A stretch of 6,921 bases of DNA from CAZPZZ01 sp964591245 (GTDB lineage: Bacteria; Acidobacteriota; Vicinamibacteria; Vicinamibacterales; UBA8438): positions 1 to 6,921 of the forward strand of contig CAZPZZ010000186.1 of the NCBI GenBank assembly GCA_964591245.1. The letters are read 5' to 3'. Below, piece by piece: positions 6,482 through 6,921 of this stretch (positions are counted from its first letter, which is position 1; the number at the start of each line of letters is the position of its first letter). The position numbers were made by a program, and so were the translations under genes. The notes beneath the pieces are model-generated. The model worked only from the letters and a program-made list of their open reading frames with translations. It ran no database searches and had not been told where the DNA came from.

Positions 6482-6919
6482 ATGAAGACAGTGAATACGT
6501 GTCGGGTCGGCGTGCTGCTAGCGATCGTGGCAATGGGAGGCGGTACCATGCTCGTGTCGGGGCAATTACCTCTTGCCGCCGCGCAAAGCAATTTCGTTGG
6601 TGGGGCTCCGACTAGGCCAGACGCCTCGGATATGCGTGCGCTGCGTCTCCGTTTCGAGCCCGGAGTTCGTTCGAACTGGCATAGTCATGCAGGATGGCAA
6701 ATCTTGGCCGCTGAAGAGGGCCGTGGCCGTACGCAGGTTCGCGGAGAATCGATCCGTGAGCTGGTTCCCGGCGGTGAACCCATCTATACCGGACCCGGCG
6801 TGGTGCACTGGCATGGTGCCTCTCCTGAAGAGCACGTCGTGCAACTCACCTTCATGGGGGGAACGTCCGGAGCTGATTGGTTTGAACCCGTCAGCGACAC
6901 GGACTACCGAGGACAGTAA
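6482..6919 (+). CDS. Small exported cupin-domain protein
   Basis: Single-domain cupin of 145 residues with an N-terminal export signal: hydrophobic residues about 9-25, then LAAAQS near 31-36, a plausible cleavage site. The conserved beta-barrel follows, with metal-ligand pattern His67-x-His69-x3-Gln73 (NWHSHAGWQ) and His109 in GVVHWHGASP. This HxH...Q...H arrangement and the closing ADWFEPVSDTDY resemble the manganese monocupins typified by the Granulicella hydroxynitrile lyase GtHNL and related uncharacterised cupins, whose ends read like WMEKVSDEEY. That comparison is from memory; catalysis is not demonstrated. GGAG at 6471-6474 lies 7 nt before the ATG. It begins 24 nt after the tannase stop, so the two are probably one operon and both products are exported. 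It could process an aromatic or carbonyl product released by the esterase, or be an unrelated small-molecule-binding protein. The stop TAA is complete, two bases before the window ends. Confidence 0.88.
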   Translation: MKTVNTCRVGVLLAIVAMGGGTMLVSGQLPLAAAQSNFVGGAPTRPDASDMRALRLRFEPGVRSNWHSHAGWQILAAEEGRGRTQVRGESIRELVPGGEPIYTGPGVVHWHGASPEEHVVQLTFMGGTSGADWFEPVSDTDYRGQ

Positions 6920-6921
6920 CC

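Overview
The window reads as chromosomal DNA of a Gram-negative bacterium with moderately high GC content; I estimate the upper fifties percent by eye and have not computed it. A secreted tannase/feruloyl-esterase next to a secreted cupin, plus the long form of HflX, would fit Acidobacteriota (Vicinamibacteria-like) or a related environmental phylum. That placement is a low-confidence inference, because no rRNA or other marker gene is present.

Layout. Positions 1-689 (minus strand) hold the N-terminal half of a cyclopropane-fatty-acyl-phospholipid synthase-type methyltransferase that runs off the left edge. Positions 690-848 are an unusually AT-rich divergent intergenic region with palindromes and a perfect TATAAT on the minus strand. 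Positions 849-2129 (+) encode an FAD-dependent NAD(P)-binding oxidoreductase of the COG2907 type. It overlaps by 10 nt a DUF1365 protein at 2120-2917 (+). After a 144-nt gap with a terminator-like hairpin comes the ribosome-associated GTPase HflX (about 3062-4735, +). Homology extends upstream of its first conventional start codon. A secreted tannase/feruloyl esterase (4814-6457, +) and a small secreted cupin (6482-6919, +) close the window as a likely two-gene operon.

How the genes work together. The CFA-type methyltransferase, COG2907 flavoprotein and DUF1365 protein form a recurring gene set linked to remodelling of unsaturated phospholipid acyl chains. In some proteobacteria this occurs under light or singlet-oxygen control. 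Here the methyltransferase is divergent from the other two and could share control with them through the AT-rich spacer. HflX is a housekeeping ribosome-rescue and splitting GTPase that looks unrelated to either flank. The tannase and cupin are both exported and may act on plant or algal aromatic esters and their products.

I see no CRISPR array, tRNA, rRNA, insertion sequence, phage gene or defence system. The points most worth a second look are the hflX start (no ATG/GTG/TTG where homology begins, but a strong Shine-Dalgarno before an AUC), a JAMM-like HTH...T..D signature in the HflX N-terminal extension, and the divergent lipid-modification module.
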